Shown one piece after another: positions 26,921 through 34,143 of a DNA stretch of 64,000 nt. Below the pieces are notes generated by a model. The model worked only from the letters and a program-made list of their open reading frames with translations, had not been told where the DNA came from and made no database searches. Numbering within the stretch: position 1 is the stretch's first letter; each line of letters opens with the position of its first letter. The position numbers and the translations under genes were made by a program. Source of the DNA: Saprospiraceae bacterium (GTDB lineage Bacteria > Bacteroidota > Bacteroidia > Chitinophagales > Saprospiraceae); NCBI GenBank assembly GCA_020436935.1, contig JAGQWX010000005.1, positions 62,001 through 126,000 on the forward strand, written 5' to 3'.

Positions 26921-26998
26921 CGGGACGTAGCTCAGCCCGGTAGAGTACACGTCTGGGGGGCGTGTGGTCGTCCCTACACAATGTAGGGATCGTTCCGA
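26921..26998 (+). ncRNA. tRNA-Pro(GGG)-like RNA with replaced T arm
   Basis: The first 50 bases are identical to the tRNA-Pro(GGG) at 27180, including D arm, anticodon arm and the GGG anticodon. The normal 17-base T arm is replaced by 21 bases, G-TCCCTACA-CAA-TGTAGGGA-T, which fold into a nine-pair stem with a tiny loop and contain no TTC motif. The following CGTTCCG still pairs with the 5' acceptor strand CGGGACG (one G-T pair in place of G-C), and the discriminator A is kept. So acceptor, D and anticodon arms are intact and only the T arm is foreign. It has its own promoter-like boxes. It may be a pseudogene in decay or a transcribed tRNA variant with another role; elongation-factor binding would be expected to suffer. 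Confidence 0.75.
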
Positions 26999-27126
26999 AT
27001 CAAAAAAAGTCATTTCCTAATCACAATTGATAGATACCCGAGTAGCGCTATGGGGATTTTACAATAAAATACAGGTCAAATTTTCGATAAGAAGTCTAAA
27101 ATTCTGGTGATATTTTAAGCCAAAAT

Positions 27127-27157
27127 TTTGTTAAGCATGGCTGAAAGAATACATTTG
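27127..27157 (+). promoter_or_regulatory. Predicted promoter of tRNA-Pro
   Basis: TTTG (27127-27130), 19 bases, TACATTTG (27150-27157): a full match to the phylum consensus, 22 bases before the tRNA. Confidence 0.7.
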
Positions 27158-27179
27158 CCACGCCATTATAGGCAAGGAG

Positions 27180-27253
27180 CGGGACGTAGCTCAGCCCGGT
27201 AGAGTACACGTCTGGGGGGCGTGTGGTCGCAGGTTCAAATCCTGTCGTCCCGA
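27180..27253 (+). tRNA. tRNA-Pro(GGG)
   Basis: 74 bases folding as a normal cloverleaf: acceptor CGGGACG/CGTCCCG, D stem GCTC/GAGT, anticodon stem CACGT/GCGTG with loop CTGGGGG (anticodon GGG, reading CCC and CCU), variable TGGTC, T arm GCAGG-TTCAAAT-CCTGT, discriminator A. CCA is not encoded. Own promoter and terminator. Confidence 0.97.
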
Positions 27254-27265
27254 CTACAGTAAAAT

Positions 27266-27299
27266 AAGGGTTTCCATCATTTTTTGGAAGCCCTTTTTT
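27266..27299 (+). terminator. Terminator of tRNA-Pro
   Basis: AAGGGTTTCC pairs with GGAAGCCCTT (one G-T pair), followed by a T-run, 12 bases after the tRNA. Confidence 0.85.
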
Positions 27300-27489
27300 A
27301 GTGCAGGAAACCACTTTGATTTAATTATTAATAAATGATTGAGGCATTTGGTTACAGTTTGGTACCTGGTCAAAGCATCATTGTGTCCATAAGTTTAATG
27401 GGAATGGGTTTAGGTATTGTATACCAATAATTGTCTTAACAAGTTGATGCCATCTTTATACACTTTAGCAATGGCCTGACTTTTATGAG

Positions 27490-27795
27490 TTACAATCTGT
27501 TTTTGACCCTGTTAATGATGTCCATTCTCTCATGCAAAACAGCAACGATAAGTAATTTTTTATTTTCCTGCTTCAGAGTAAATATGTAATGATTTTTACA
27601 CTTCAAATAAATTATCTGTACTTTATCAAGCTCTAAAACTCTAACAGGAATAGTATTGTGAGCCATATTTTGAATTGACTTCTCAATTTCATCCATATAT
27701 CGCCGTGCCTGATCAATACCATGTTTTTCAATAGTTTATTTCACAATTCCTCTTAAGTCATTTTCAGCACTTTTTGAAAGATCATAAAGCGTCAT
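27490..27795 (-). pseudogene. ParE/RelE-type toxin broken by one in-frame stop codon
   Basis: Reading from the ATG at 27795 gives 19 codons (Met-Thr-Leu-Tyr-Asp-Leu-Ser onward), then TAA at 27736-27738, then the same frame continues without interruption for 81 more codons through Gln-Ala-Arg-Arg-Tyr, Ile-Pro-Val-Arg-Val-Leu and Val-Leu-His-Glu-Arg-Met-Asp to 27490. Joined, it has the length (about 100) and C-terminal Val-Leu-His-x-Arg signature of ParE-type gyrase- or ribosome-targeting toxins. The start overlaps the antitoxin stop by four bases. A single point change (TAT or TAC to TAA) would explain the break. A short open reading frame from an internal ATG (27696) gives only the C-terminal 68 residues. 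Confidence 0.82.
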
Positions 27796-28040
27796 CTGAG
27801 TGATAAATCTATTTCTTCTTCAGTGATTTGAGAAATAGTTTTAGAAGATGCCGGCTCATGAATAGCTTCGTTTACACGCTCTCTCAATAGTATTTGAAGC
27901 TTACTCCAGGCATCATTTTGTTTCGAAACAGGCAGGACTCTTTCCATGACATATTCACGAATGGATTTGCCATCAAGTGCAGCCAAAGCCTTTATTTGTT
28001 GATGCTCTTCATTTGATACCTCGATACTTAATCTGCTCAT
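27792..28040 (-). CDS. Ribbon-helix-helix antitoxin
   Basis: 82 residues from the ATG at 28040 (the ORF extends further upstream but without coding character). Arg-Leu-Ser-Ile-Glu-Val-Ser is the DNA-binding beta strand, followed by two helices (Glu-Glu-His-Gln-Gln-Ile-Lys onward, and Ser-Ile-Arg-Glu-Tyr-Val-Met), as in RHH/CopG-type antitoxins. The acidic tail (Thr-Glu-Glu-Glu-Ile-Asp) would bind the toxin. It overlaps the broken ParE gene by ATGA and appears intact. Confidence 0.83.
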   Translation of the reverse strand: MSRLSIEVSNEEHQQIKALAALDGKSIREYVMERVLPVSKQNDAWSKLQILLRERVNEAIHEPASSKTISQITEEEIDLSLR

Positions 28041-28315
28041 GATAACATGTTTCTTTTCATTCAAATATAATACACAAATGTTGAAATGTACAAATGTTAT
28101 TTTGTTCAAATGGTTCAGTTAACCCTGTGTAATTGTCAAAACTGGGGATTATACGTATGAGCGCTTTGGTTATACCCGCCAAGCATAACCATAAGGATTG
28201 GATGTGGGATAAATTTGTGGCATTTTATTAATATACTATATAATTTTAGCTATTTTTACATATACCATTCTGACAAATCATTGTCCGAATGTATAAATTC
28301 TAATACCTTCAAAAA
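28041..28315. other. Intergenic region upstream of antitoxin
   Basis: AT-rich DNA that should hold the antitoxin promoter (minus strand). No RNA gene or repeat seen. Confidence 0.35.
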
Positions 28316-28534
28316 ATGGCCCTACATATGAAGTACATAAAAACCAGGTACAAGCCTATAGCTTGGTATGAAATAGCTTGTAATGCAAGCCTCTTATTCA
28401 TCATACTCAACAAATTCATTTTAGGTGGCAGTCCATTCATATTCTGGATTTGTCTCCCTGTTGTCATTGGGTGTGGATTTTTTATTTTAAGAGATAAATT
28501 CATGAATATCAAGGATAAGACCATAATCAAATGA
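28316..28534 (+). CDS. Possible small membrane protein
   Basis: 72 codons with two hydrophobic stretches (about 20-35 and 42-57), a basic N-terminus (Lys-Tyr-Ile-Lys-Thr-Arg-Tyr-Lys) and a basic C-terminus, consistent with a small two-helix inner membrane protein. An overlapping ORF on the other strand is less protein-like. No family recognised and no operon partner, so this may be a chance ORF. Confidence 0.35.
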   Translation: MALHMKYIKTRYKPIAWYEIACNASLLFIILNKFILGGSPFIFWICLPVVIGCGFFILRDKFMNIKDKTIIK

Positions 28535-28597
28535 AAACTACTAGCAGGATTTGAAAAACATATTCAAATAGCATCGAACACTTTTTAGCGCAGATTT

Positions 28598-30013
28598 TTA
28601 CTTTACCAAAGCCCTGATCATCCCACCAAAAATGAAACCATGAAACGGGTAAACCAGATACCAGTAGAGTCTACCACTGATGCCCAAAGGCCTGAAGGTT
28701 GCGGTTTGTACCAATTCATCGTTTTGCACTTTAAATTCCAGCCAGGCTTCTCCCGGAAGTTTCATCTCTGCGAAGAGCAATAGCCGTCCTTCTTCCTTAT
28801 CTGCAAACAAAACCCTCCAGAAGTCAAGAGCATCGCCCGCGAAAAGCGTAGTATCAGACGTCCTGCCTCTGCGCAGACCCACACCACCGGCTAGCTTGTC
28901 CATGAATCCCCTCAGCTTCCAAAGCCAGTTGCCATAGTACCAGCCGTTTTTTCCACCTATGGCCCAGATCCTTCTGATGGTTTCCTGTCGGTCGTACATC
29001 TTGCTTTTCCTGACATCCTTGAAGCAGCCGAAGTCAGGTACGTGGATGAAATCAGAAATGTTCCATTGAAAACCACTGCTGATGAAGGCGTCCTTCCAGC
29101 TGGAAACCACTTCATTCCTTTCGATTTTTGCAAAGGCTTTGGCAAGTGCCTGTTTGTAGGTCATCGGGGTGACATCGAGCAGGTCGTTGATGTTGCTCTC
29201 CCGACATACGACCTCAATCTTCATGCTGTTGACCAAAGAAACGGCCAGCTTATAGGAAGTGGAGGTAACAAAATACAGCCAATACGATGACAGCTTGGGC
29301 GTCATGACCGGCACAGTAAATATATATCTTTTAAGTTTGCGGGTTCTTCCCAGTTCCAGCAACATCTCTTTGTACGTCAGGATATCAGGACCGCCTATGT
29401 CGTAGTTGTTGTCGTATGTTTTTTGATTGAAAATGGCTTTGGACAACATCTGTATCACATCAGAGATGCCTATGGGCTGACAGCGCGTATTGAGCCATTT
29501 GGGTGTGATCATGATGGGCAACTTTTCTACAAGATCTCGCATAATCTCAAAGGAAGCACTTCCCGAACCTATGATGATTCCCGCCCTTAGCGTGGTAAGG
29601 TGGTAGGAGCTTTCCCCCAATAATTCTTCCACATTTTTGCGGGAACTGAGATGTTTGGATAGTTCCTGTTCATTGACGATGCCACTGAGGTAAACCACAT
29701 GCTTTGCATCGGTTTTCGAAAGTGCGTTTTTGAAGTTGTTCGCCGATTGTTCCTCCAGCTTGTGATAATCTCCTGAAGACGACATAGAATGTACCAGGTA
29801 AAAGGCCCCATCGATGTCTTTTGGGATGTTGTTGAGTGTGTCTTCTTTGAGCAGATCCACCTGGATCACCGAAATCCGCGGCTTAAGAGATTCCGGTGGG
29901 CTAAATCTTGTAACGTCTCTCACACAGCAGACCACGTCGTAACCATGTTCAATAAGAATGGGCAACAACCTTTTGCCGATGTACCCCGATGCACCTGTGA
30001 GAAGAACTTTCAA
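28598..30013 (-). CDS. NAD(P)-binding SDR family protein with DUF2867-type C-terminal domain
   Basis: 471 residues. An atypical short-chain dehydrogenase: GASGYIGKRL at residues 7-16 binds NAD(P), and a Tyr-Leu-Ser-Gly-Ile-Val segment (about 108-113) follows. Residues about 320-471, rich in Trp and Gly with Tyr-Gly-Asn-Trp-Leu-Trp-Lys-Leu-Arg-Gly, match the DUF2867 domain found fused to this kind of NAD(P)-binding protein. Substrate unknown. Single gene; a tandem repeat array lies directly upstream (30095-30555), so its promoter must sit in or before that array. Confidence 0.88.
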   Translation of the reverse strand: MKVLLTGASGYIGKRLLPILIEHGYDVVCCVRDVTRFSPPESLKPRISVIQVDLLKEDTLNNIPKDIDGAFYLVHSMSSSGDYHKLEEQSANNFKNALSKTDAKHVVYLSGIVNEQELSKHLSSRKNVEELLGESSYHLTTLRAGIIIGSGSASFEIMRDLVEKLPIMITPKWLNTRCQPIGISDVIQMLSKAIFNQKTYDNNYDIGGPDILTYKEMLLELGRTRKLKRYIFTVPVMTPKLSSYWLYFVTSTSYKLAVSLVNSMKIEVVCRESNINDLLDVTPMTYKQALAKAFAKIERNEVVSSWKDAFISSGFQWNISDFIHVPDFGCFKDVRKSKMYDRQETIRRIWAIGGKNGWYYGNWLWKLRGFMDKLAGGVGLRRGRTSDTTLFAGDALDFWRVLFADKEEGRLLLFAEMKLPGEAWLEFKVQNDELVQTATFRPLGISGRLYWYLVYPFHGFIFGGMIRALVK

Positions 30014-30094
30014 TGTCTGGTTTTTGAAAGTAACATCGCGCCGCGGCTATTGTTTTGAAGAGGGCCTGGATGGCATGGTTTTGCATAGATTGCA

Positions 30095-30555
30095 AAGCTT
30101 GGGCCAAACCAGGCGGCTCCCTTTTAGGGCTGGGGTAAACCGCAGGCATGGGTGGCATAGATTGCAAAGCAGCATAGGTAGCATAGAGGCGTAGCTTAGG
30201 ACAAACCAGGCGGCTCCATTGAGGGCTGGGGTAATCCGCCGGCATGGGTGGCATAGATAGCAAAGGAGCATAGGTTGCATAGAAGGCAAAGCTTTCGACA
30301 AACCATGCGGCTCCCTTTATGGCTGGGGTAAACCGCCGGCGGTGGCATAGATTGCAAAGGATCATAGGTTGCATAGAGGACATAGATGGAAAAGATTAGG
30401 ACAAATCAGGCGGCTCCCTTTTAGGGCTGGGGTAATCCGCCGGCGTGGGTGGCATAGATAGCAAAGGAGCAAAGGTAGCATAGAGGAGTAAGAGGCAAAA
30501 CTTGGGACAAATCAGGCGGCTCCCTTTTAGGGCTGGGGTAAACCGCCGGCACAAA
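30095..30555. repeat. Five-copy tandem array of a ~100-bp unit with GGCGG hairpin
   Basis: GCGGCTCCCTTTTAGGGCTG-type segments recur at about 30112, 30209, 30307, 30409 and 30516 (periods 97-106), each followed by GGGGTAAACCGCCGGC or a near copy, so each can pair as a GGCGG/CCGCC hairpin. Between them lie GCATAGATTGCAAAGGAGCA / ATAGGTTGCATAGAGG low-complexity runs. A divergent solitary copy is at 24171-24202. Long ORFs here are repeat shadows. Confidence 0.85.
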
Positions 30556-30567
30556 GGCATGGATTGT

Positions 30568-30594
30568 GTAGAGTAAATGTGACATATACGTCAC
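30568..30594. repeat. Solitary copy of the GTGAC palindrome element
   Basis: GTAGAGTAAATGTGACATAT then ACGTCAC: the same element as in the 46-bp array at 14931-15322, here directly after the ~100-bp array. Confidence 0.85.
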
Positions 30595-31048
30595 GCGAAT
30601 TACGAATTGACCTATGGTGAAGTTATGACGATCATCGATTACCTTTTCTCAAAGCGCTGAATCGGCTTTTATTTCCCGCAGATAAGCGCTGAAAAGCCCG
30701 CAGATTTTCGCAGAAATTTAGTGATGAATAATACGTAATTTAACACCTAAACCTCCCCCCAGCTTCAAAGAAACGCCAAAAAAAACTAACAGCTAATAGC
30801 TAAGACACCTAATACCTATAACTTCTCACCAAAAACCAACACCCAAAGACCAAAGACTAACTTCTACTCCACTCTCTCACCTGAGTTGGATCAAAGAAAA
30901 GTTTCGGCTTTTATTTCCCGCAGAAAAACGCAGAAATTTCCGCAGATTTACGCTGAAAGTGATGGCCGCAATCTAACACCTGATACTTCCCAGCTTCAAA
31001 GATGCGCTAAGAAAAGCTAACAGCTAATCGCTAACAGCTAACAGCCCC
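30595..31048. repeat. Dispersed repeat mosaic shared with 23971-24890
   Basis: Holds two copies of a TTTTATTTCCCGCAGA...CGCTGAAAG segment (30667-30715 and 30905-30962) and two copies of AGCTTCAAAG...GCTAACAGCTAATCGCTAA (30760-30810 and 30980-31045), plus a reverse copy of the CTTTGGT run (30845-30860). No gene. Confidence 0.7.
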
Positions 31049-31405
31049 CTACTTTTTACTCTTCTTCACCTGCGGATTATAGGCCAGACATTTCCCGATC
31101 CAGTACCTCATCCTCGCATCTGAAGCTGCTTCTTCACCACCAATATAAATGTAATTGGGCATGACTTTTTCCTGCATGATCATAGGGACATTGGAAGAGT
31201 GTTCAAGGGCTTCCTGGCAATCGGCATCGCTCATTCGGGCAAGAATGATCTCCTGACTGCTTTCTTTGTCCAGATGGCTGCCGAAACACATTTTATCGTC
31301 CACCATAAAACAAATGCCGTTGAACATTTTTTTCTCTTCGTAGGTCACATTGAGATCATTAAGGATGATCCTTATTTTTTGCAATTGCAGATCAGAGTAC
31401 GCCAT
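31049..31405 (-). CDS. TfoX N-terminal domain protein
   Basis: 118 residues from the ATG at 31405; the four extra upstream codons add nothing. Met-Phe-Asn-Gly-Ile-Cys-Phe-Met-Val-Asp and Met-Cys-Phe-Gly match the TfoX/Sxy N-terminal fold (Met-Phe-Gly-Gly-x-x-x-x-x-Asn/Asp). In gamma-proteobacteria TfoX drives competence, but short stand-alone N-domain proteins in this phylum have no proven role. The lysine-rich C-terminus may aid nucleic acid binding. Confidence 0.8.
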   Translation of the reverse strand: MAYSDLQLQKIRIILNDLNVTYEEKKMFNGICFMVDDKMCFGSHLDKESSQEIILARMSDADCQEALEHSSNVPMIMQEKVMPNYIYIGGEEAASDARMRYWIGKCLAYNPQVKKSKK

Positions 31406-31477
31406 GTTTTTTACCAAAATTAAGGATAGTTTTCATAAGGTTTTAATCCACTACTCAAAATTTCTCAAACCAAAGGT

Positions 31478-31506
31478 TTTGGCCACATGAATACTTTGTA
31501 CCTTTA
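31478..31506 (+). promoter_or_regulatory. Predicted promoter of cydAB
   Basis: TTTG (31478-31481), 17 bases, TACCTTTA (31499-31506), one base off the TAnnTTTG box. The cydA start is 32 bases downstream. Confidence 0.5.
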
Positions 31507-31538
31507 ATGCCGGGACATCAATCTTAAAAACAGGTATC

Positions 31539-32921
31539 ATGGAAGTCGAGATACTGGCCAGGATTCAATTTGCATTTACGGTAGCTTTTCACTACATCTA
31601 CCCGCCACTGAGCATTGGCCTTGGTTTGCTTATGGTCATTTTTGAAGGGATGTTCATCAAAACCGGTGACGAATCTTATGAGCGGCTTGCCCGGTTCTGG
31701 ACAAGGATATTTGCGTTGACATTTGGCATTGGCGTCGCTACGGGCATTGTCATGGAATTTGAGTTTGGCACCAACTGGGCTACCTATTCCAAATATGTAG
31801 GCGATGTATTTGGGTCAGCACTTGCGGCAGAAGGCATTTTTGCATTTGCATTGGAAAGTGGATTTCTAGGTATCCTGCTGTTTGGCTGGAATAGGGTCAA
31901 ACCCTGGGTGCATTTTTTGGCTACTGTTGGCGTTTTTCTGGGGTCTATGTTCTCCGCAGTATGGATCGTTGTAGCCAATAGCTGGCAGCAGACGCCTGCA
32001 GGTTATCATATAGTGGGCGAAGGACTCGATGCCAGGGCTGAGATTACTGACTTTTGGGCCATGGTCTTTAATCCATCTAGCGTGGATCGATTGCTGCACG
32101 TCTGGGTGGGCGCTTTTTTATCGGGCGCTTTTCTTGTGCTGAGTGTGCATGCCTACTATATTTTGAAAAACCGCGATGTGGAGATTTCTAAGAAGGCCTT
32201 TGGCATTGCATTGTCAGTTGCGACCATTTTTTCCCTGACGCAGTTGTTTCTTGGACATAAGTCAGCCGATGGAGTTGCAAAAAATCAACCTGTGAAACTC
32301 GCAGCCATGGAGGGTCATTTTTCTGCTTCAGGTCCGGCTGACCTCTACCTGATGGGATGGGTGGACAAACAGAATAAAACTACGACAGGCATAGCAGTAC
32401 CGGGAGGTTTGTCTTTTCTGGTACACGGGGATTTTGATGCCAGTGTACCGGGACTTGATGCATTTGCCCTTGAAGACACACCCGGTCAGGTCAATGCTGT
32501 TTTTCAATTTTACCACCTCATGGTAGCCATTGGAATGGCCTTGATAGGTATTTCATTGCTGGGCATGTGGATGTGGTGGCGCAATATCATTTATGAAAGG
32601 AAATGGCTGCTGTGGACCTTTGTATTTGCAGCCATCCTTCCTCAACTTGCTAACCAGTTTGGATGGTACGCCGCAGAAATGGGTAGACAGCCCTGGGTCG
32701 TATATGGCCTTTTGCGCACTTCCGATGCATTTTCTCAAATGGTGACTGCCCAACAGGTGCTTTTTTCCCTCATCATGTTTACCTTATTGTACACCATACT
32801 ATTTTTACTTTTTGTTTACCTACTCAACAAAAAGATCAAACACGGCATCTCCAATCCGGCGGACATGATGGATGTAAGAACACATCAGAAGGAAATCACA
32901 GATAAATTGTTGGGATCATGA
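31539..32921 (+). CDS. cydA: Cytochrome bd oxidase subunit I
   Basis: 460 residues, about nine membrane helices. This subunit binds the three hemes and oxidises quinol, reducing oxygen to water without pumping protons, useful at low oxygen. His18 (in [15 protein letters not shown]) is the high-spin heme ligand; a His in the Ser-Val-His-Ala-Tyr segment near residue 206 is the candidate low-spin heme ligand. The Q-loop is of the short kind, so the subunit is shorter than the E. coli one (about 520). Its stop overlaps the cydB start by four bases. No CydX-like small gene or cydCD transporter is nearby. Confidence 0.95.
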   Translation: MEVEILARIQFAFTVAFHYIYPPLSIGLGLLMVIFEGMFIKTGDESYERLARFWTRIFALTFGIGVATGIVMEFEFGTNWATYSKYVGDVFGSALAAEGIFAFALESGFLGILLFGWNRVKPWVHFLATVGVFLGSMFSAVWIVVANSWQQTPAGYHIVGEGLDARAEITDFWAMVFNPSSVDRLLHVWVGAFLSGAFLVLSVHAYYILKNRDVEISKKAFGIALSVATIFSLTQLFLGHKSADGVAKNQPVKLAAMEGHFSASGPADLYLMGWVDKQNKTTTGIAVPGGLSFLVHGDFDASVPGLDAFALEDTPGQVNAVFQFYHLMVAIGMALIGISLLGMWMWWRNIIYERKWLLWTFVFAAILPQLANQFGWYAAEMGRQPWVVYGLLRTSDAFSQMVTAQQVLFSLIMFTLLYTILFLLFVYLLNKKIKHGISNPADMMDVRTHQKEITDKLLGS

Positions 32922-33955
32922 CAGATGGCATTTTTCATTTGACTTATGCAACATGGTGGTATATGGTCATCGGTGCACTTTTTACGGGATATGCCATCCT
33001 CGATGGATTTGATTTTGGTGCAGGAGCCTGGCATCTCTTTTTTAAAAAAGAAGAGAGCCGCAGAATTGCGCTGAATGCTGTTGGACCTGTTTGGGATGGA
33101 AATGAAGTGTGGCTGGTTATCGGTGGCGGTGCTTTGTTCGCAGGATTTCCCAAAGTCTATGCTTCTCTTTTTTCCGGCTTGTACATTCCTTTTATGCTGT
33201 TTTTGTTTGTTTTGATCCTCAGAGCCGTCTCGATTGAATTCAGAAGCAAGGAAAAGATGGCTTGGTGGAGGCAGATGTGGGATGTGTGCTACACGATTTC
33301 CAGTGTATCTCTGGCATTCCTCTTAGGCGTTGTATTGGCCAATATTTTGCAGGGCATGCCCATTGATGCTGAAGGAAACATTCACATGGGACTGATCGAT
33401 GTACTCAACCCTTATGCCTTGCTGGTGGGTAGCATGACTCTGGCTTTATTTATGATGCATGGAGGCATCTACCTGATGATGAAAACAGAGGGTAGGCTTT
33501 TTGCAAAAGTCAATCTTTTGACCAAAAATGCCATCATTGGCTTTTTGGTATTGTTTTCGCTGACCACCATTTATACCCTGATATATATACCCCATCTTTC
33601 TGACCGACTCAAAGAAAACAGCACCTTGTTTTTCATTCCCGCCTTTGGGCTCTTGAGCATCGCCAACATTCCAAGATTGATCAAAAAAAACAAATATTTG
33701 GCAGCCTTCATTTTTTCTTCACTGTCCATGACTTTTTTCCTGATTGCGGTAGCTGTAGAATTGTTCCCAACTATTTTGATTTCTAACATCGACAGATCAT
33801 TTGACATCACCGTACAAAATGCTGCAGCCAGCGACAAGTCATTGGGAATCATGTTGCTATTTGCTGCTGTGGGCGGACCATTGGTGGCCTTGTATACCGT
33901 TTTTGTGTACCGAACATTTAAAGGCAAAGTGAAACTTGATGAACACAGTTACTGA
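32918..33955 (+). CDS. cydB: Cytochrome bd oxidase subunit II
   Basis: 345 residues with eight or nine membrane helices. Gly-Tyr-Ala-Ile-Leu-Asp-Gly-Phe-Asp-Phe-Gly-Ala-Gly near the N-terminus and Gly-Pro-Val-Trp-Asp-Gly-Asn-Glu-Val-Trp-Leu are CydB signatures. It is coupled to cydA by an ATGA overlap (32918-32921). Confidence 0.95.
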   Translation: MTDGIFHLTYATWWYMVIGALFTGYAILDGFDFGAGAWHLFFKKEESRRIALNAVGPVWDGNEVWLVIGGGALFAGFPKVYASLFSGLYIPFMLFLFVLILRAVSIEFRSKEKMAWWRQMWDVCYTISSVSLAFLLGVVLANILQGMPIDAEGNIHMGLIDVLNPYALLVGSMTLALFMMHGGIYLMMKTEGRLFAKVNLLTKNAIIGFLVLFSLTTIYTLIYIPHLSDRLKENSTLFFIPAFGLLSIANIPRLIKKNKYLAAFIFSSLSMTFFLIAVAVELFPTILISNIDRSFDITVQNAAASDKSLGIMLLFAAVGGPLVALYTVFVYRTFKGKVKLDEHSY

Positions 33956-34143
33956 GAAGGCAAAATTTTTTATATGGCGCGTTTTACATTGTGAAAAATT
34001 TAATTTTCAGTGCTAAAACCAGATGAAATGTTCCAAATTAAACACGGATCAAACAAATTTACAGAGCACATTGTTTTTTTTCGAACATCAATTGTGGCTA
34101 AAAGATTTTATACACAAGGTGTTCAAAACTATCTTTGAACAAC

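Noticed and set aside
26921..27253. Integration (att) site duplication at tRNA-Pro
   Set aside because: The copies share the 5' end, not the 3' end typical of att duplication, and no integrase or phage gene is near.
27096..27314. Minus-strand ORF of 72 codons across tRNA-Pro
   Set aside because: Its TGFEPATTRPPDV-like stretch is the well-known false protein produced by reading a tRNA gene backwards.
28309..28530. Minus-strand ORF opposite the possible small membrane protein
   Set aside because: Met- and Leu-rich with no plausible start region; the plus-strand reading is more protein-like.
29949..30383. Minus-strand ORFs in the GGCGG array
   Set aside because: They are repeat shadows with Pro/Cys/Met-rich sequence and no start context.
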